This document shows, piece by piece, positions 1 through 12,214 of a DNA stretch of 64,000 bases (position 1 is its first letter; every line of letters begins with the position of its first letter). The translations under genes and the position numbers were made by a program. Source of the stretch: Cytospora piceicola (lineage: Eukaryota > Ascomycota > Sordariomycetes > Diaporthales > Cytosporaceae); the NCBI GenBank assembly GCA_023375675.1, contig JALQBC010000005.1:930001-994000 (forward strand). The letters are read 5' to 3'. The notes beneath the pieces were generated by a model that was given only the letters and a program-made list of their open reading frames with translations, made no database searches and was not told the origin of the DNA.

Positions 1-2996
1 GCACAGGTGGCCGACTTCCGTGCCATCGCAGAGAACCCAGACGCAGAGGGTCTCACTCAGGTACCTTCCCCCGAATATGAACAGCAGTTCCTTGAGTCCG
101 GCGAGTGTCACAAGATACTGACCAGTCTCGCATCCAAGCTCGTCGCCGTCTTTCTCGCCACCGCCGTTATGAACTCGAACGAAGATGTCAGGACCAAGGC
201 CATCAGCAAGGTCCAGGGCCCTCTGAACCCCGCGGAGCAGAACGAGATAAGACGGATATTGGAGCAAAAACAGCTCGAGATGTCGGAGCTGGCCGCGAAG
301 GCCGAAGAAGAGGGCACTGGTGACCGGGATCCCGATTTGGAACACGAGGAAGAACGTCTGCGACTAGAGTCCAATCTGGAGAAGAAAGTGCGGGAACTGG
401 ACATGGCGACGAAACGATATGCCGACCTCAACTCCCGTCACAGCTACCTTCAAGAATCCCACGACGAAATCAAGGCGAAACTGGCTGAGGTCGAGACAGA
501 GCTCGCCGAGATCCGGAAACTCCATGGCGCCGACGAGTCACAGAAGGTCCAGGCACTTACGCGCAAGATCGACGAGCAGGCGGCCCTCATTGCTGGTCAA
601 GAGGAGGAGATCGACAATTATCAGACAAAGCAAAGGCAAATGGAGGTCGAGCTCGAACGATTCAAGGCCAGCAGTGAGGAAGGCCAGGATTACAAGGACA
701 AATACGATGAGCTGCACCACCAGATGCAGGAGCTCGAGAGGAAAGCCAATGCTGCTGACAGATACAAGCAAAAGCTCGCCACGCAGCGGAACCTTGAGCA
801 AGAAGTCGCGACCCTTCAGTATGAGCTGGAATCAAGGAGAGAGCTGGACAATCAGCTCAAGAAGGCTATGCTCGAGAGGGACAGGTTGCACATGACAGAA
901 AAGGAGATGCTTGCTGCCATGACCCAGATTGAGCAGTCCCTTAATGATGAGCGCGACCGGAAGGAGCAGTACAGACAGCTGTACGACGAGCTCAAGGCGG
1001 AGTTCTCACAGCTCGACCATCAAAACAATGTCAACGAGAAGTATATCGAGGATATGAAGGAGCAGTTGGGTGCGGCTGGGGAAATCCCCAGGGCTCCTTC
1101 GCCTGGATCCGAAACAGGAGGACTTAGCAACCTCGAGCACGAGCTTCAGCAGACCACTAACGACTTCTCGAAGGTAAAGTTGTTGGAAGCGGAGGTCGAG
1201 GTCCTTAGGCACGGCGCGACCACTGCCACGCAGGCTGATGACATCCGGCGAGAACTGGAGCGTGTCAAGGCAGAACGGGATGTCGCTACGAAGAACTACC
1301 AGCTGGTCTTCGAGAAGCACGCCGTTGCCCAGGAGCAGATTGAGGCTCTCCTCAACAATATGACCGGCGAAGGGTTAGTCAACAGCATCGATGAAGCACT
1401 CCAATATGGCCCGCTCTCGATACTTACATCCAACTACTATAGGCACGTGGCTTTCAGCAACCTCCGACAACAGTATTCTGAGGCCAGCAAGGAACTCGCC
1501 GAGATCAAGGTCCAGAACCGCAAGCTCGAGGAAGTGGCCAAGGACAAGGACCGCGACATGCTCGCCATGAAGACCGACTGTGCGTTGTTGGAAGATCCTA
1601 GCTACAGCCTTGATTATGAGACTGACAACGACGACTATACAGTGGATGCCGTCGGCCAAGAGCGTCTCGACGGGCTCGAGCGTCTCAAGCAATCTGACCA
1701 ACTAATCGCAGCATCTCTCAGGTCCGAGCTCGAGACTCTGCGCACCAAGTACAACAATCTCGAGATCGAAAACAACATGCACAAGTCGCAGCTCCTCGAC
1801 GCCCTCGTCGCCAAGGAGAAGCTCTCCAAGGAACGCGAGCTGGAAGGCCATACGTCGGGAGTGGCACCCGAGGGAGTCGACCAGGCCGTATACGACGAGA
1901 AGCTCAAGGAATACAGGTCAAAGTCCGAGAAGCTCCGGGACCGCGTCATCCTGCAAAAGGAGGTGAGTCACCCTAAGTTACGAAACACTACTGTATTCGA
2001 TCCCTTGGCGACTGTGACTTCTGTACGGTCGTGCCCGGTGCCTGGGTCAGACCTATGGAGCACTTCTATCTCTGTGCAATCTATGCAGACTGAGGTCGAT
2101 CATTCCCTGAGGTCAATCATGGAGGAAGAGCCAAGTGGACAACCTTTGACCTCCACGGGAGTGATCGCGCCAGAGCCTGCCTCAATCACGGCGCTCAACC
2201 CTCTGGAGGAGCATGACTGGTCGGAAGAGAAGGGCGAGTCAAGCAAAATGGCTGCCGCTCGACTTCCAGTTGTACAGCTGCCTCCTCCGGTGCAGGTCAA
2301 CAGTTTCCGGGCGCAGTCTTTAGACTCCAACACTGTGACCAACGGCTCTGAACTCAAGTTTCTCCGCCGCGTGACACCTCCGCCTGAGGCTTTGGCCAAG
2401 GAGAAGGCCCGAAGAGCGAAGCGTCAGAGCTGGCTGTCCCGTTTCTCAAAGTCCAAGAAGTAACTTGCTTTCTGGCTTGGTGGTGGTAGGCTGACGTATC
2501 TGAATGGTTACAGCAACTCGAGAAAGCGGATCAGGAGAGATACGAGCTTCAGAAGAAGATCAGGGCTCTCGAGTCGGGCTCGGCGTTGGCGGCGCAGAAG
2601 GTATGTTTTGACTTTTCCCATTTCATAGAACCTAATTTGTCTCTTTTTGAAATCCTGTCCCTACTCTTGTGTGTAAAATCCGTATATTGTCTCGACGAGT
2701 TATGTGTATGGTCAGCTTTCTCATATTCACAGTGGAGGGATCCTGTTTCGATCTTGATACCCAATTACATGTCAACACCATGTCCCTCATTCACGGTCGT
2801 TTGCGGCAGCTGACACCGTTTCCAGGTCGCCCACGAGCACATCATCAAGAACCTCCAGCGAGAAAACGCCATGATCTCCACGGCGTGGTACGACCTTACC
2901 AGCCGGCTGCAGAGCAACCACGTCGTCCTGCAAAGGAAGGACCAACCCAAGAGCTGGCTGAACAAGCAAAGACAGATGGTGAATGGTAGGTCATAA
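1..2996 (+). CDS. hookA: Hook family dynein-dynactin adaptor, 3' part (5' end outside window)
   Basis: Fungal Hook protein, which links early endosomes to dynein-dynactin through its coiled coil and a C-terminal cargo-binding end (family knowledge). The window opens inside the gene. The end of the N-terminal Hook domain is seen (DFRAIAENPDAEGL, then LVAVFLATAVMNSNEDVR), followed by a long coiled coil rich in E, K, Q and L and a C-terminus of the form NLQRENAMISTAWYDLTSRLQ and SWLNKQRQMVNG. I infer introns at 61-138, 1374-1457, 1580-1642, 1963-2513 and 2601-2825. The first three are multiples of three without stops, so the frame also reads straight through them; removing them gives sequence closer to the Hook pattern as I remember it (for example AMKTD-LDAVGQERLDGLE). 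Stop TAA is at 2994-2996. The 553-nt intron 1963-2513 stays open until 2463 and may hold an alternative end. The family call is firm; the small introns are inferred. Confidence 0.87.
1963..2463 (+). other. Possible alternative Hook C-terminal exon (retained part of intron 1963-2513)
   Basis: Frame-continuous extension of the Hook coding frame beyond the GTGAGT donor at 1963. It stays open for 166 codons and stops with TAA at 2461-2463, shortly before the acceptor at 2511-2513. Its second half looks coding: an acidic and proline-containing stretch, then a strongly basic end with KARRAKRQSWLSRFSKSKK. A shorter version could start after a possible acceptor near 2087 (CTATGCAG). Use of this end would replace the normal last two exons. 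It may instead be only a long intron that is open by chance. Confidence 0.35.
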
Positions 2997-3322
2997 CGTA
3001 TCCACGGTGCTAAAGCCGGTAAAAGATCGAGTCGTTGACGCCATTTGTAGCCACACCTCGAAGATAGGAGCTTCCAGGCCTGTAGAACATCCTAGTAAGA
3101 AACCTACAAACACGACTCGAGTCCTTGGTTACGGGCGACGTCTGGAGATTATTCCTTCTCCACGGCGGGCGTATTTAGGACAGCGACCCCGCGATACACC
3201 TGCGGAAGAAGCTCGGAGATGCGCTATTTCAGGCCTCGCTGGGGGACTTCTGGGTGGACGACGTCTGTCTAAAAACTTCTTTCCCAACCTGCATCTTCAC
3301 CTCTATCGCATATACCCATCGA

Positions 3323-3369
<47 letters not shown>

Positions 3370-4316
3370 CCCCGACCTCCCTCCTGCTGGCAGTAGAAGC
3401 GACGGCGGCATCTTTCTTTTGTTATACTCCATAGCGTGGCGCACGGGAAGACATTTCCTGGATAATGACAGTTGGTTGGCTAGAAAGATGCGCGAGTTCT
3501 TAGTAAAGGTCATCATGGGCGATGGCAGGGAAAGAGGAGGAAGAGGCCGGGGTGAGGTGGCAGGACAGGTACAAAGAGACGTCTTGACGATTGAGGGGGG
3601 TGGTCCGCATTGGATGATAGAGCGGACCGGCTGAATGACTGCGTGGAGGGGGGGGGGGGCGGTGGAAGTTGGAAGGAAGCATAGCATTTATCACGTCCAT
3701 CGGATGTCTTTTATATATAATACCCCTGCTGCAAGTACGTAGGTAGCATTCTGTGCATAGATTAGAGAATTGCGTACCTTATTCACTCCGGATTTTGCTG
3801 GTGCAATTACATTGCATGATGTAGATATCTGTTTTTGCCTGACAGCACTGAGTACCGAATCCTACGCAATCACTACCACTCATGTTCTTATTGCTTGGTC
3901 TCTTCTTTCTTGTTACGAGCAAAGAGCTAGGAATTGGTTAAAACAAGTAGCAAAGTCATGAGCTGTTCCAGTCTGGTTATTGTGAATCACCCATATGTTT
4001 TTGGTCTCATAACTGGTGGCACTTTTTCATTTTCAGAATAGCATTTAGAGCAGCATGGCGATTCTAGACGCCGCCGGTTTTGGAATATACATGACAGTGT
4101 CGATCAGCCTCGCCATTTCATTTGCCCCGTTCACGGATTCGTACAAGTCTTCCCGGACCGCGCTCTTTAGATATCAAGCGCGGACATCCTCCCTGTGGAG
4201 GTCGCGTGTCCCATATCCATTGGTATCAAACCCGATCGACTCTAGTAGCGCGCTCAGACCTACCAACCAGCTGGCTGGCACTCGCAAACACTCAAGCTGC
4301 TGCCGCCTGGTCTCCC
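2997..4316. other. Intergenic region between convergent Hook and ADK1 3' ends
   Basis: No supported gene. It holds an AAC microsatellite (3324-3368), a short G run near 3650 and AT-rich sequence around 3700-4000. Short open frames here show no recognisable protein and are treated as chance. Confidence 0.6.
3324..3368. repeat. (AAC)15 microsatellite
   Basis: Fifteen perfect AAC units in the region downstream of the Hook gene. It lies outside any supported coding sequence, although it would read as poly-Gln or poly-Thr in some frames. Confidence 0.95.
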
Positions 4317-5402
<1,086 letters not shown>

Positions 5403-7084
5403 TTTGTCGGATTTGTACGGTGAACTTGTTGACCGGTAGAAAAGCGCAGGGGGACCGAGGTGGTGATTGAATGCGACGGAGTAACAGCAGAAAGCTTGTC
5501 GACGGGAGGAGGTGGGGCGGAGGGAGCAGTGACGAGTTTGCTGAGAGGAGAGTGAATGCGATGCCAAAGGGCGATATGTGTGAAGCGTGGGTTCAATGAG
5601 GCAGACTGGGAGGCGCAAGCGAGTATTTGGAAACTTGTCAAAAGATCCGCGGTCGGCTTTTAAGACGATATGTTTCTCAATTGATCGGAGCTTGGACGGA
5701 ACGGATGTTACAGGGAACAGGGAACAGGGGTTTGGGGCCTACAGTAAAAGGGAGTCGGGCCAATTGGGGAGGCGGGGGACTTTGCGGGTTTAACGGGTTG
5801 CCTAGGTACCTAGGTACATAATACCGGTACATGCTTAGCGACCTTCGCCTACGTACTCAGTATCTATCCAGGTATAATAATACATGGCCTAGGTGTCGCC
5901 CTTGAATGATGAGCGCCATCATGTTCTCCTGTCCCGGTTCGCCTTCGTGGTCCACTGCCCCGCGAAAACCTGGAGCAACTTCTAAACGTGCCAGTTCGTG
6001 CCCAGATGACTTGGACTGACTCCAGGTGGTCACCGACTAGTATACCGGCGGTTCCGACACTCCGGGTGTAAGAGAACAGACAATATGCACTAAGTTCGCG
6101 ACAAGACTCCTCGTGCTCGGCCTCGCGGTTTGTCAACAGGCTTAATTCTTGAGTAAGTCATTATCCACGAGGTAGAACCTAGTGTATCTTAATCCATAAT
6201 AAGTGCTGCGGCAACAAAAGACGGCATAGGCAAAACCTAGAGTCCCCCTATATGGATCCGTACCATCTCCCGTTAACCACCGAGGTGCTTAATATAAGGA
6301 CCGAACCCTATGGATCAAACTCTCGGGATCGTCCTCACTGCCAAGATCTGGAAATTTCGTGGAATATAGTTTATTTCGCTGCCATGTCATCACTCACCGT
6401 CTCGGTGACTTGACTGGCTGGGTCCAGAGGAATCGTTGTATTCTTCTTTCTCGTCACTGCAAACTGCTCATCATACCACGGCTTCACCCCGTTTTGTCTG
6501 TAAAACATAAGAAGCAACTAAACACTGACATCGCACTTCATGAGAGAGATATCAAATATTATTCACCAAGATCTGAGGTATGAAGTCAAACAATTATGTC
6601 AACCCTTTGATGTCAAGGCTGGCGGATTGTCAGCCACGTATACCTAGGTAGGTACCTAGCACTTATAGTCAGAAAGTTAGGAAAGAAGACATACTGTAGT
6701 TATGGATCCGGTCGGTCTTCAGGGTTTTGTAGAGGGTCTGGGCATGAAGGGGGGGGGGTGGTTATCAGAGACGGAGGGTTATGCACCACCCTTGCCTGCC
6801 CGGAAGTGTGCTGGCTCGAGCGTGCCGTGGACCTTTCCCGATTGGGAGCTTCTGAACTGCGCAAGGCGAAAGCCAAAGGCAGCCTCACAGTTACGACAGC
6901 AGCTCAAGTGCTTCAGTGCCGCCAACGACATCACCAACACCTCCCAATCCTTTCCCTCCCACCACGCTACTCCTCCCCTCCTTTACCTCCATGAGGAGCC
7001 AATAAGCCCTGCGACTACATCAGAACACACAAACAATCAATATCGCCGTCAATCTTCCAAGTCTCCCGCCCTGCAGACTTGACC
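5403..7084. other. Intergenic region with divergent promoters of ADK1 and RPN8
   Basis: No supported gene over 1.7 kb. The ADK1 promoter is on the left and the RPN8 promoter on the right. It carries CCTAGGTACCTAGGTAC (5801-5817) and TACCTAGGTAGGTACCTAG (6641-6659), copies of a palindromic motif scattered through this window. C/T-rich sequence (6940-6990) lies just before the RPN8 start. Short open frames show no recognisable product. Confidence 0.6.
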
Positions 7085-8299
7085 ATGCCTACCACGACAG
7101 CAGAGACCGTCTCCCTGGTCAATGACCGAAAGGTCTCCGTCGCGCCCCTCGTTCTGCTGTCCGTGGTCGACCACTACAACCGTGCAGCATCCACATCCTC
7201 AAAAAACAAGAGAGTCGTCGGTGTGTTACTAGGACACAACGATGGCACCACCGTGCGGGTATCAAACAGCTTTGCGGGTAAGCTCCCTCCCCGGCTCTTG
7301 TCCATGCACCCGTCCCCACGTTCCGTTTGCTGACAATGGCTCCCACCCCATAGTGCCTTTCGAGGAGGACGAGAAGGACCCATCAGTCTGGTTCTTAGAT
7401 CACAACTACATCGAGTCCATGAACGAGATGTTCAAGAAGGTCAACGCGAGGGAGAAGTTAATAGGCTGGTACCACTCGGGCCCCAAGCTGCGAGCCTCCG
7501 ACCTCAAGATCAACGAGCTGTTCAAGCGCTACACACCAAACCCCCTGCTGGTCATCATCGATGTACAACCGAAGGAGGCTGGCGTGCCAACGGATGCCTA
7601 CTTCGCAGTGGACGAGATCAAGGATGTACGTTATGTCTTGACATGTGGGGAACCAGCGTGAAGCTTGGGCGTACGGCGTAACTGACAAACGATGATTCAA
7701 CGCAGGACGGCACAACCGCATCCAAGACCTTCGTCAACACCGCGTCGATCATAGAGGCCGAGGAGGCAGAAGAGATAGGCGTCGAGCACCTCCTGCGCGA
7801 CATCCGCGACGTCGCGGCCGGCACACTGTCCACGCGCGTGACCAACCAACTCCAGTCCCTGCAGGGCCTCCACCTCCGGCTCCAGAACATCCAGGTCTAC
7901 CTCAAGAAGGTGCTCGACGGGAAGCTGCCTGTCAACCACGTCATCCTGGGCAACCTGCAGGACGTGTTCAACCTGCTCCCCAACCTGTCGACGCCCACCA
8001 AGGGCAAGGGCGAGAGCGAGCTGAGCTACGCCCTGAGCGTCAAGACCAACGACCAGCTCATGGCCATCTACCTGAGCAGTCTGATCCGGGCGATCACCGC
8101 GTTCCACGACCTGATCGAGAACAAGGTCCAGAACCGACAGCAGCAAGAGGAGAAGGAGGCGGCCAAGGAGGAGAAGGAGAAGGACACCAAGGATGGAGAG
8201 AACAAAGTGAATGGCGACAAGGCGGCGAACGGTGTCAATGGGGAAGCCAAGGAAGGGGCGGAGAAGAAGGACGACAGTCCGAAGGAGAAGAAGAAATAG
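7085..8299 (+). CDS. RPN8: 26S proteasome regulatory particle subunit Rpn8 (MPN domain, non-catalytic)
   Basis: Exons 7085-7277, 7354-7625 and 7706-8299 encode 352 residues. The N-terminal MPN domain begins [17 protein letters not shown] and includes [11 protein letters not shown] and [10 protein letters not shown]. The JAMM zinc ligands of Rpn11 are replaced (no HxH pair followed by Asp), which marks the structural partner Rpn8 rather than the deubiquitinase. The middle part ([32 protein letters not shown]) is typical of Rpn8/PSMD7. The C-terminus is a low-complexity K/E tail that ends in KKK. Rpn8 pairs with Rpn11 in the lid of the 19S particle. The first ATG in frame is at 7085, and CTGAC-type branch sites precede both acceptors. 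Convergent with the SWIM gene 318 bp away. Confidence 0.97.
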
Positions 8300-8616
8300 A
8301 GACCGCGAGGACACCGGGGGAGGCCACGATTGTACGAAGTCGAGACGACATAGAGAGGAAAAGACTGACCCGTGGCTTGGGGAAGCTACGGCTTTGTTAA
8401 TATTTTGGGGCAGTCCCTGGGTATCTACCACCAAGAGAGAATCCTCGCGATAGCCAGTCAATATCGATATGACGTGAGCAAGAAAACAACCAAAAGGAAA
8501 TAACAAAACGCCATCCAGTATTGTGATCCCACACGTTACGCCTTGCTGCGATACTCCTGAATTCCAAATGCGATGTGTGATTTTCCATCGTGCCCCATGC
8601 CGCGCAGCTGACAAAC
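8300..8616. other. Short convergent intergenic region
   Basis: Contains only the 3' flanks of RPN8 (+) and the SWIM-domain gene (-). No gene or notable structure seen. Confidence 0.6.
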
Positions 8617-9474
8617 TCATATGTCCGCAAATATACCAGCCATCTCCTCCCTCCCTATCGTTCGCCGGACCACATACCGTCCCAACGCGGCATCCCACCG
8701 CTCCGCGAGCACACACGCAAGTAGGTGTTTACAGCACGGAGGCACGGCCTCGCCATCCCCATCCAAACCGCCGTCGTGGCTCAGCCCGCCAAACTGCCAT
8801 CCCGCAAGGCCCCCAGCAATGTCCTCCTCCGCGTCTTCCTCCGCTGCGGTGCGCAGGCCAGACGGCGCATGGTCTTGATCCTTGCCCTTGCCCTCGCCCT
8901 CGGCGACTGCCGGCCCCGTCCGCCCAAGGGCTAGCGACGACCACCCGGCCGCGGGGGGGAAGGCCGAGAAGGCAAAGGCCGCGCAGGTGCAGTTCCACGC
9001 CGCGGTGTGCACGACGTATGCCCTCTGTGCGCCCGTGGCTGCCGGGTCTTGCCCCCCTCCTCCTCCCCCACCGCCGCCGCCGCCGCCGCCGAAGGGGCGC
9101 CGTGCGGGCTTCTGTGCCGAGCGGACGAGGTAGACCGACGACGGTGGCGGTGGTGGTGGTGGTGGTGGCTGGTCCGCCTGGTCGCGCATCTCGACATCGC
9201 CACCTTGCCTCCTCCTCCCTCCCCCGCCCGCCGTGCCGCCGTCCACGCCCGGGGTGAGGCGCGTGACGAGGCCCCTGTCGAGCAGGTCCAGGGCCGGCAG
9301 GAGCAGCGTCGGGAAGAGGACGTGCAGGGTTGTGAAGAGTGAGCGGTGCGCGGGTCCGACCAGCCTTAGCGGGTTTGTTGCTGTTGCTGTTGCTGTTGCT
9401 GCCGCTGGCTGTGCTTCGTCTCCGCCCTGTAGGGGGTCTAGACCAGATATTGTGGTCGCCTGTCCCTGGGCATG

Positions 9475-9514
<40 letters not shown>

Positions 9515-9594
9515 GGGGCCGGTATCCGAGCGATGGCGTTCAGGATGGAGGTGAGAAGCTGCCGCGGGGTGGGCAGTGATGGGGTGGAGGACAT
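8617..9594 (-). CDS. SWIM zinc-finger protein, probable Sws1/Shu2-type recombination factor
   Basis: Single-exon gene of 325 residues with its ATG at 9594. The C-terminal half contains a SWIM-type CxC...CxH zinc motif: C202 and C204 in WNCTCAAFAF, then C288 and H290 in CCKHLLACVLAERW, about 84 residues later. A GLSHDGG segment precedes the second pair. Small fungal proteins with one C-terminal SWIM domain are usually Sws1/Shu2 relatives, which act with Rad51 paralogues in homologous recombination; that assignment is inferred. Insertions are striking: poly-Gln (29-40), a proline run (143-151) and a 13-residue glycine run (169-181). The gene is very GC-rich, so long antisense frames overlap it and are artefacts. 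It lies head-to-tail with HEM13. Confidence 0.72.
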
Positions 9595-9973
9595 CTTCTG
9601 GAAGTGGCGGGTTCTGCCGCCATTGGGAGAAACAGAGCGGACGACCTCGGCGTGTGGGAGGTTTCAGGTTTTGATTAGTTGCATGTCTTCATGGCTGGTT
9701 TGGAGATGCTTGATTGAATCATTGAAGGTTGGGTATTACTGTAATGGTTTGTGAAGGCTCCCGCCTAAAACGGGCCACCAGTGAGTGAACCACGGCAAGG
9801 CAGGAAGAACATTAACAGATGTGTTCACAGATCGACTCAAGCACGACAGGACTTGTAACAAATTAATATGTTCATGAAATCCCATTTTTAGTTCCCCTTC
9901 GTTTCGCTTTTAAATATTTTTATACAAAGGTTTTTACAGTAAATGTCTCAGGCTCTCAGTCCCCCCCCCCCTC
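9595..9973. other. Intergenic region between HEM13 3' end and SWIM gene promoter
   Basis: Holds the SWIM gene promoter and the HEM13 3' flank. An AT-rich block (9860-9945) and a C run (9961-9970) are the only features noted. Confidence 0.55.
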
Positions 9974-11292
9974 TCACACCCAGTCCTTGGGCTCCTTCAG
10001 TATGTTGGCCAGCCTCTCCTCCCTAGGGCCGGGCGGCGTGTACATGTACTTCCAGCTCGCCGTCAGGGGCAGGCTCATGAGGATGCTCTCGACCCGGGCG
10101 CCGGGCGTGTTCAGGCCGAAGGCGGTGCCGCGGTCGTGGACCAGGTTGAACTCGACGTACTTGCCGCGGCGGATCTGCTGCCACTCCTTCTCCTGCTCGG
10201 TGAAGGGCATGTGCTTGCGCCGGTTGATGATGGGGATGTAGCCGGGCAGGAAGCTCTGCAGGCCGTCCTGGATGAAGGCGAACAGGTTCTCCTTGTCGGC
10301 GACCGACTCGTCCAGGTCGTCGAAGAAGATGCCGCCCACGCCGCGGGACTCGCCCCGGTGCTTGTTGTAGAAGTACTCGTCGCACCACTTCTTGAAGCGG
10401 GGCCAGTAGTCCTTGTTGTGCTTGTCGCAGACGTCCTTGAGCGTCTTGTGGAAGTGGATGGCGTCCTCGTCGAACAGGTAGGCGGGCGTCAGGTCGGCGC
10501 CGCCGCCGAACCACCAAGACCCCGAGGTGCCGTCCGGGTTCGCCGTCTCGAAGTAGCGGTAGTTGAGGTGCACGGTCGGGGCCATGGGGTTGCGCGGGTG
10601 GACGACCAGGCTCAGGCCGGCGGCGAAGAACTCGAGCTTGTCCGGGACGGACTCGCCGCCGAGGTTCTTGTGGTTGACGCGCATCTTCTCGATGGCGGCC
10701 CGGGGGAGGGTGCCGTAGACGACCGAGACGCCCACGCCGGCCTTCTCGAAGACGTTGCCGTCCTGCAGGATGCAGGTGATGCCGCCGCCGCCCTCCTTGC
10801 GCTGCCACTCGTCCTGCTTGAACCGGCAGCCGTCCACCTCGGCGAGGCCGTTGATGATCTCCTGCTGCTGCTCCTTGATGAACTTCTCCATGCGGAGCCG
10901 CATCGGCGACTGCTCTGTCACGCCCGACTCGCGCTTCGCGAGGGCGTCGCGCTCGGGGAGGGACATGTTGTCGAGCTGGGCGGGCTTGGTGATGATCTGT
11001 TTTCTCGCGAGGGCCAGGTGAGCTACCATCCCCTCCAAGTTTGCTGTTATGGACTTCTCGTCAAGGGTGTTTTCCGTACTGATTTGAATAGCGCAGAGGA
11101 CAGCAGGAACAGACCAGCAGCCGCTGTCCCGTATAATACTCCAGAACGCCGCGATTTGCCGTTGGAATTGGTGGAGGAGGCTCTCCTTGCTGTGGCGGTG
11201 AAGAAGCTGGAAGGTAATCGCTTTGCACAGGTTACTCTGGTGGTAAAGAAGCTGTCCGCACTCAGGCGGAGAGCCCTACTCGTCGAGGCCAT
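9974..11292 (-). CDS. HEM13: Coproporphyrinogen III oxidase (oxygen-dependent), with an apparent 1-nt frameshift
   Basis: Oxidative decarboxylation of coproporphyrinogen III to protoporphyrinogen IX in haem synthesis. The catalytic part is clear: VDGCRFKQDEWQRKEGGGGI, HPRNPMAPTVHLNYRYFE, WWFGGGADLTPAYLFDEDA, the GVGGIFFDDLDE motif, YVEFNLVHDRGT, and the end PPGPREERLANILKEPKDWV. Translation from the ATG at 11292 gives a presequence with basic and Ser/Thr residues and a hydrophobic segment (VLYGTAAAGLFLLSSALF). This frame then ends, and the catalytic domain continues one frame over, starting around LDEKSITANLEGM. One missing base near the AAAA run at 11070-11073 would join them into 439 codons; 1319 nt plus 1 is exactly a multiple of three. 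I found no plausible intron to explain the shift. It may be a sequencing error, a real mutation, or use of an internal ATG near 11029 giving a cytosolic enzyme. Confidence 0.9.
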
Positions 11293-11813
11293 GGCGGGCA
11301 GGATGGTTGCAGTTATACCGAAGCTCGAGAATGCAGAACAATGGGCCCAAGCAGTGACCCAGTGGTGAATGTAAGACCACTGGCGGGACCACTTGAAAAC
11401 TTTCGTTTCGGGAACGAAAGGTTGGAGGAGTCGACCCGCGTGAGGAAATCGAATGTTGTCCGGGGAGGTTGTGTACGATGGGCAGGTCTGGTTCGCTGCG
11501 CGGCAGGAGAGCTCAGCTCACTTCTTCGTAGCTTCATGTCAGCACAACTGATTGGCCCCGGCCGGCTCGTTCGTTGCTTTGGTGCTCTGGGGGATGCAGA
11601 GCCGAGGCGCGGGACCTTGGCTGCTTGGCTTAGGTAGCCCCCCCCCCTAGCAGCTTGGCTCTCTCCGGTCTCCGGCGGCGGGAGGACCTTGGAAAGTTCC
11701 CAAGCAGCCAAGGCGCTGCGGATGGATGGCGTACAAGGGTTTGGTCATCAGTCATTCAGGTCATTCACCAGTGGGGTGACAAGTCAGTCCAGTGACGGGA
11801 CATCCTGACAGGC

Positions 11814-11846
11814 CTGACTGACTGACTGACTGACAGACTGACAGAC
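11814..11846. repeat. (CTGA)n tandem repeat
   Basis: About five CTGA units followed by degenerate CAGACTGACAGAC, in the HEM13-ATG8 intergenic region. Confidence 0.85.
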
Positions 11847-12166
11847 AAGGCATGCATGCATTTCATCATCATTAAGGGACCTAGGTAGTTCAACTAGCAT
11901 CTCTGGGCAAACCTTCCCCATCATCCATCATCCCCATTCAGTCACTCCAGTTGTTCTTGCTGAGCTAAGGCGGACTTCACGACGGATGCTGATAAGCAAC
12001 GGAAAGACCGATAAGACGAATGCGTCATCCGGTCGGTTCCTGGAACAGGACAGGACCGACAGTAACTGAAGGTCATCTGGGAGAACAATAGTACCCAGAA
12101 GGCCAGAAAGGGTCAGAAAAGGTAGGTCAAAGACAAGTTACAGATCCGTGCCTCTTTAATCTTGTA

Positions 12167-12214
12167 CATGTGTGTGAACATGTGTGTGAACATGTGTACG
12201 AACATGTGTACGAA
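12167..12214. repeat. 12-bp tandem repeat, four units, upstream of ATG8
   Basis: Units CATGTGTGTGAA at 12167 and 12179, then CATGTGTACGAA at 12191 and 12203. The change of GTG to ACG is shared by the last two units. The array lies about 550 bp upstream of the ATG8 start. Confidence 0.95.

Noticed and set aside
10136..11368. Long plus-strand open frame (410 codons) antisense to HEM13
   Set aside because: It mirrors the GC-rich codon pattern of HEM13 on the opposite strand and is valine/leucine/alanine-rich low-complexity. No independent support.
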